Assembly: GCA_964607755.1 (NCBI GenBank)
Contig: CAZSMC010000034.1
Coordinates: forward strand, 1 to 42,713
Origin: CAZSMC01 sp964607755
Lineage (GTDB): Bacteria; Zhuqueibacterota; Zhuqueibacteria; Residuimicrobiales; Krinioviventaceae
Direction of reading: 5' to 3'
DNA length: 42,713 nt
Below the pieces are notes generated by a model, which was not told where the DNA came from, made no database searches, and worked only from the letters and a program-made list of their open reading frames with translations. Below are positions 41,813-42,713 of this stretch, piece after piece (positions within the stretch are counted from its first letter, which is position 1; each line of letters opens with the position of its first letter). Made by a program: the position numbers and the translations under genes.

Positions 41813-42713
41813 CGCTGCGCTGATTTCAAAAACCATCTCAACATCCGTTGTATATACCGTTCGATTATAACCGCTGGCTTTGAACAGAATTTCATAATAG
41901 GATGGAATGTACCCGAATTTCTGAGTAAGAATATGACCCAGTTCGTTTAGCGTTTCTTCTTCAGTAAAATATTTGACCACGCCGTGGATGCCTGTCTCGT
42001 GAAAACTTGTGAAAATGTAAATCGTTTTTTGTTCCGGGCCGGGTATTTTTCGAGCAATACCATAATCGATATGATTATACACCGGGTCCCCTTGTTCATA
42101 GAACGTAATTGTTGTATCTGCTGTCTCATCGTAGCACGTTAGGACATTTGGATAGACAGAATAAGAAAAATGAGAATTTCTAAAAGTCTGATCAAAAGTA
42201 GCCAGTGTGTGAAATGATCCCATAAAAATCATGTCCTTGTCCTTGAAATCCGAGGCGTTGACATTGGAGGCAAAATCCAGTTGAAAATCGATGTGCGAAT
42301 CGCTAAAGAGTGTGACAATATCTGCAAAGGGCCACACACTATTTCTGGGGAACATGGGATAACGCAACTTGACATAACTCCGCCGGTCAATGTCCGCTTC
42401 TTTATAATCCATAAATTCCTGGGTAGAGTTAATATCATCCCGGCGCATGATGGTGCGTTTTTCCCAGTCATGGGAATCTTTGATGAAAAAGAAATGATCG
42501 CCAAGTACAATCTGCTTTGGATGTCCGTTGTTCAAAAAATCCTGCCAGATTGGATGACTTGAAGGTGCTGATTTTGAATTTGGATTATTGATGTTGTAAA
42601 AACTGTAAATGAAAATAACATTGGAAACAATGAGAGATACTATGAGCAGCAAGACGAGATATGTCTTTGTGGCCACTTTATGTTTGGGTTTATCGTGATG
42701 GACAAATTCGATT
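41798..42713 (-). CDS. Membrane-anchored protein of unknown function, 5' end outside window
   Basis: At least 304 residues. A GTG at 42676 could start it, but the frame stays open to the window edge (IEFVHHDKPKHK precedes the membrane helix), so the gene probably begins further out. A single transmembrane helix (TYLVLLLIVSLIVSNVIFIYSF) is followed by a soluble domain of about 255 residues with FLNNGHPKQIVLGDHFFFIKD, DMIFMGSFHTLATF, HFSYSVYPN and FTSFHETGIHGVVKYFTEEETLNELG. The basic segment before the helix would fit the end of a cytoplasmic winged-helix domain as in ToxR/CadC-type regulators, but this is a guess. Family not recognised. Confidence 0.7.
   Translation of the reverse strand, partial: IEFVHHDKPKHKVATKTYLVLLLIVSLIVSNVIFIYSFYNINNPNSKSAPSSHPIWQDFLNNGHPKQIVLGDHFFFIKDSHDWEKRTIMRRDDINSTQEFMDYKEADIDRRSYVKLRYPMFPRNSVWPFADIVTLFSDSHIDFQLDFASNVNASDFKDKDMIFMGSFHTLATFDQTFRNSHFSYSVYPNVLTCYDETADTTITFYEQGDPVYNHIDYGIARKIPGPEQKTIYIFTSFHETGIHGVVKYFTEEETLNELGHILTQKFGYIPSYYEILFKASGYNRTVYTTDVEMVFEISAASKFW

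Overview
The window looks like a metagenome-derived scaffold (two runs of exactly 100 N) from a member of the Fibrobacterota-Chlorobiota-Bacteroidota side of the tree, most likely a KSB1/Calditrichota-like lineage. This is inferred from seven proteins with a canonical NYPNPFNP-type C-terminal sorting domain (type IX secretion, T9SS), a PorV/PorQ-family protein, a SusC-like TonB-dependent receptor with no SusD partner, and good GGAGG ribosome binding sites with a sigma70-type promoter rather than Bacteroidetes TTTG/TAnnTTTG elements.

Layout. 1-316: palindromic short repeats. 436-4929 (-): a large orphan hybrid sensor histidine kinase with seven PAS domains and a GAF-like domain. 4930-6290: a gene graveyard holding an N-terminally truncated IS200/IS605 transposase, a gap (GAPDH) gene reduced to its first 8 and last 21 codons, a small inverted-repeat element and an antitoxin-like gene with an in-frame stop. 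6299-38142 (-): about 32 kb of 17 co-directional genes forming a polysaccharide (or glycoconjugate) utilisation locus. In transcription order these are a LacI regulator, a TonB receptor, a surface protein with a variant sorting domain, PorV, a giant discoidin/FN3/dockerin-like T9SS protein, three smaller T9SS beta-sandwich proteins, a C10 cysteine peptidase/beta-helix/T9SS protein, two alpha/alpha-toroid-like T9SS proteins (one heparinase-like), a lipoprotein FAD oxidoreductase, a Tat-exported GH10, an SSS sodium symporter, a cytoplasmic GH29 fucosidase, a GH42-like enzyme and a TPR protein. 38354-42713: housekeeping and small genes: a radical-SAM-like gene whose core is missing, an SPW-repeat membrane protein, a formamidopyrimidine-glycosylase-type gene and a DUF72 gene separated by an assembly gap, an NfeD-like protein and the 3' part of a membrane-anchored protein.

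How the locus may work (inference). The LacI protein probably binds three evenly spaced TTAyCGdTAA boxes lying on its own promoter and responds to a sugar. Polymer is bound and cut at the surface by T9SS-anchored proteins, oligosaccharides enter through the TonB receptor, are trimmed in the periplasm (GH10, GH42-like), and a small product enters by the Na+ symporter. The fucosidase has no export signal and so acts inside. The enzyme mix (fucosidase, galactosidase-like, GH10, uronate-lyase-like, cysteine protease) suggests a fucose- and galactose-bearing heteropolysaccharide or proteoglycan; the substrate cannot be fixed from sequence alone.

The most notable items are the triple operator, the SusD-less TonB/variant-CTD/PorV triad, a domain shared by two surface proteins, two genes that kept their ends but lost their middles, and a scaffold gap that can be closed on paper because its flanks are a perfect 55-bp duplicate.
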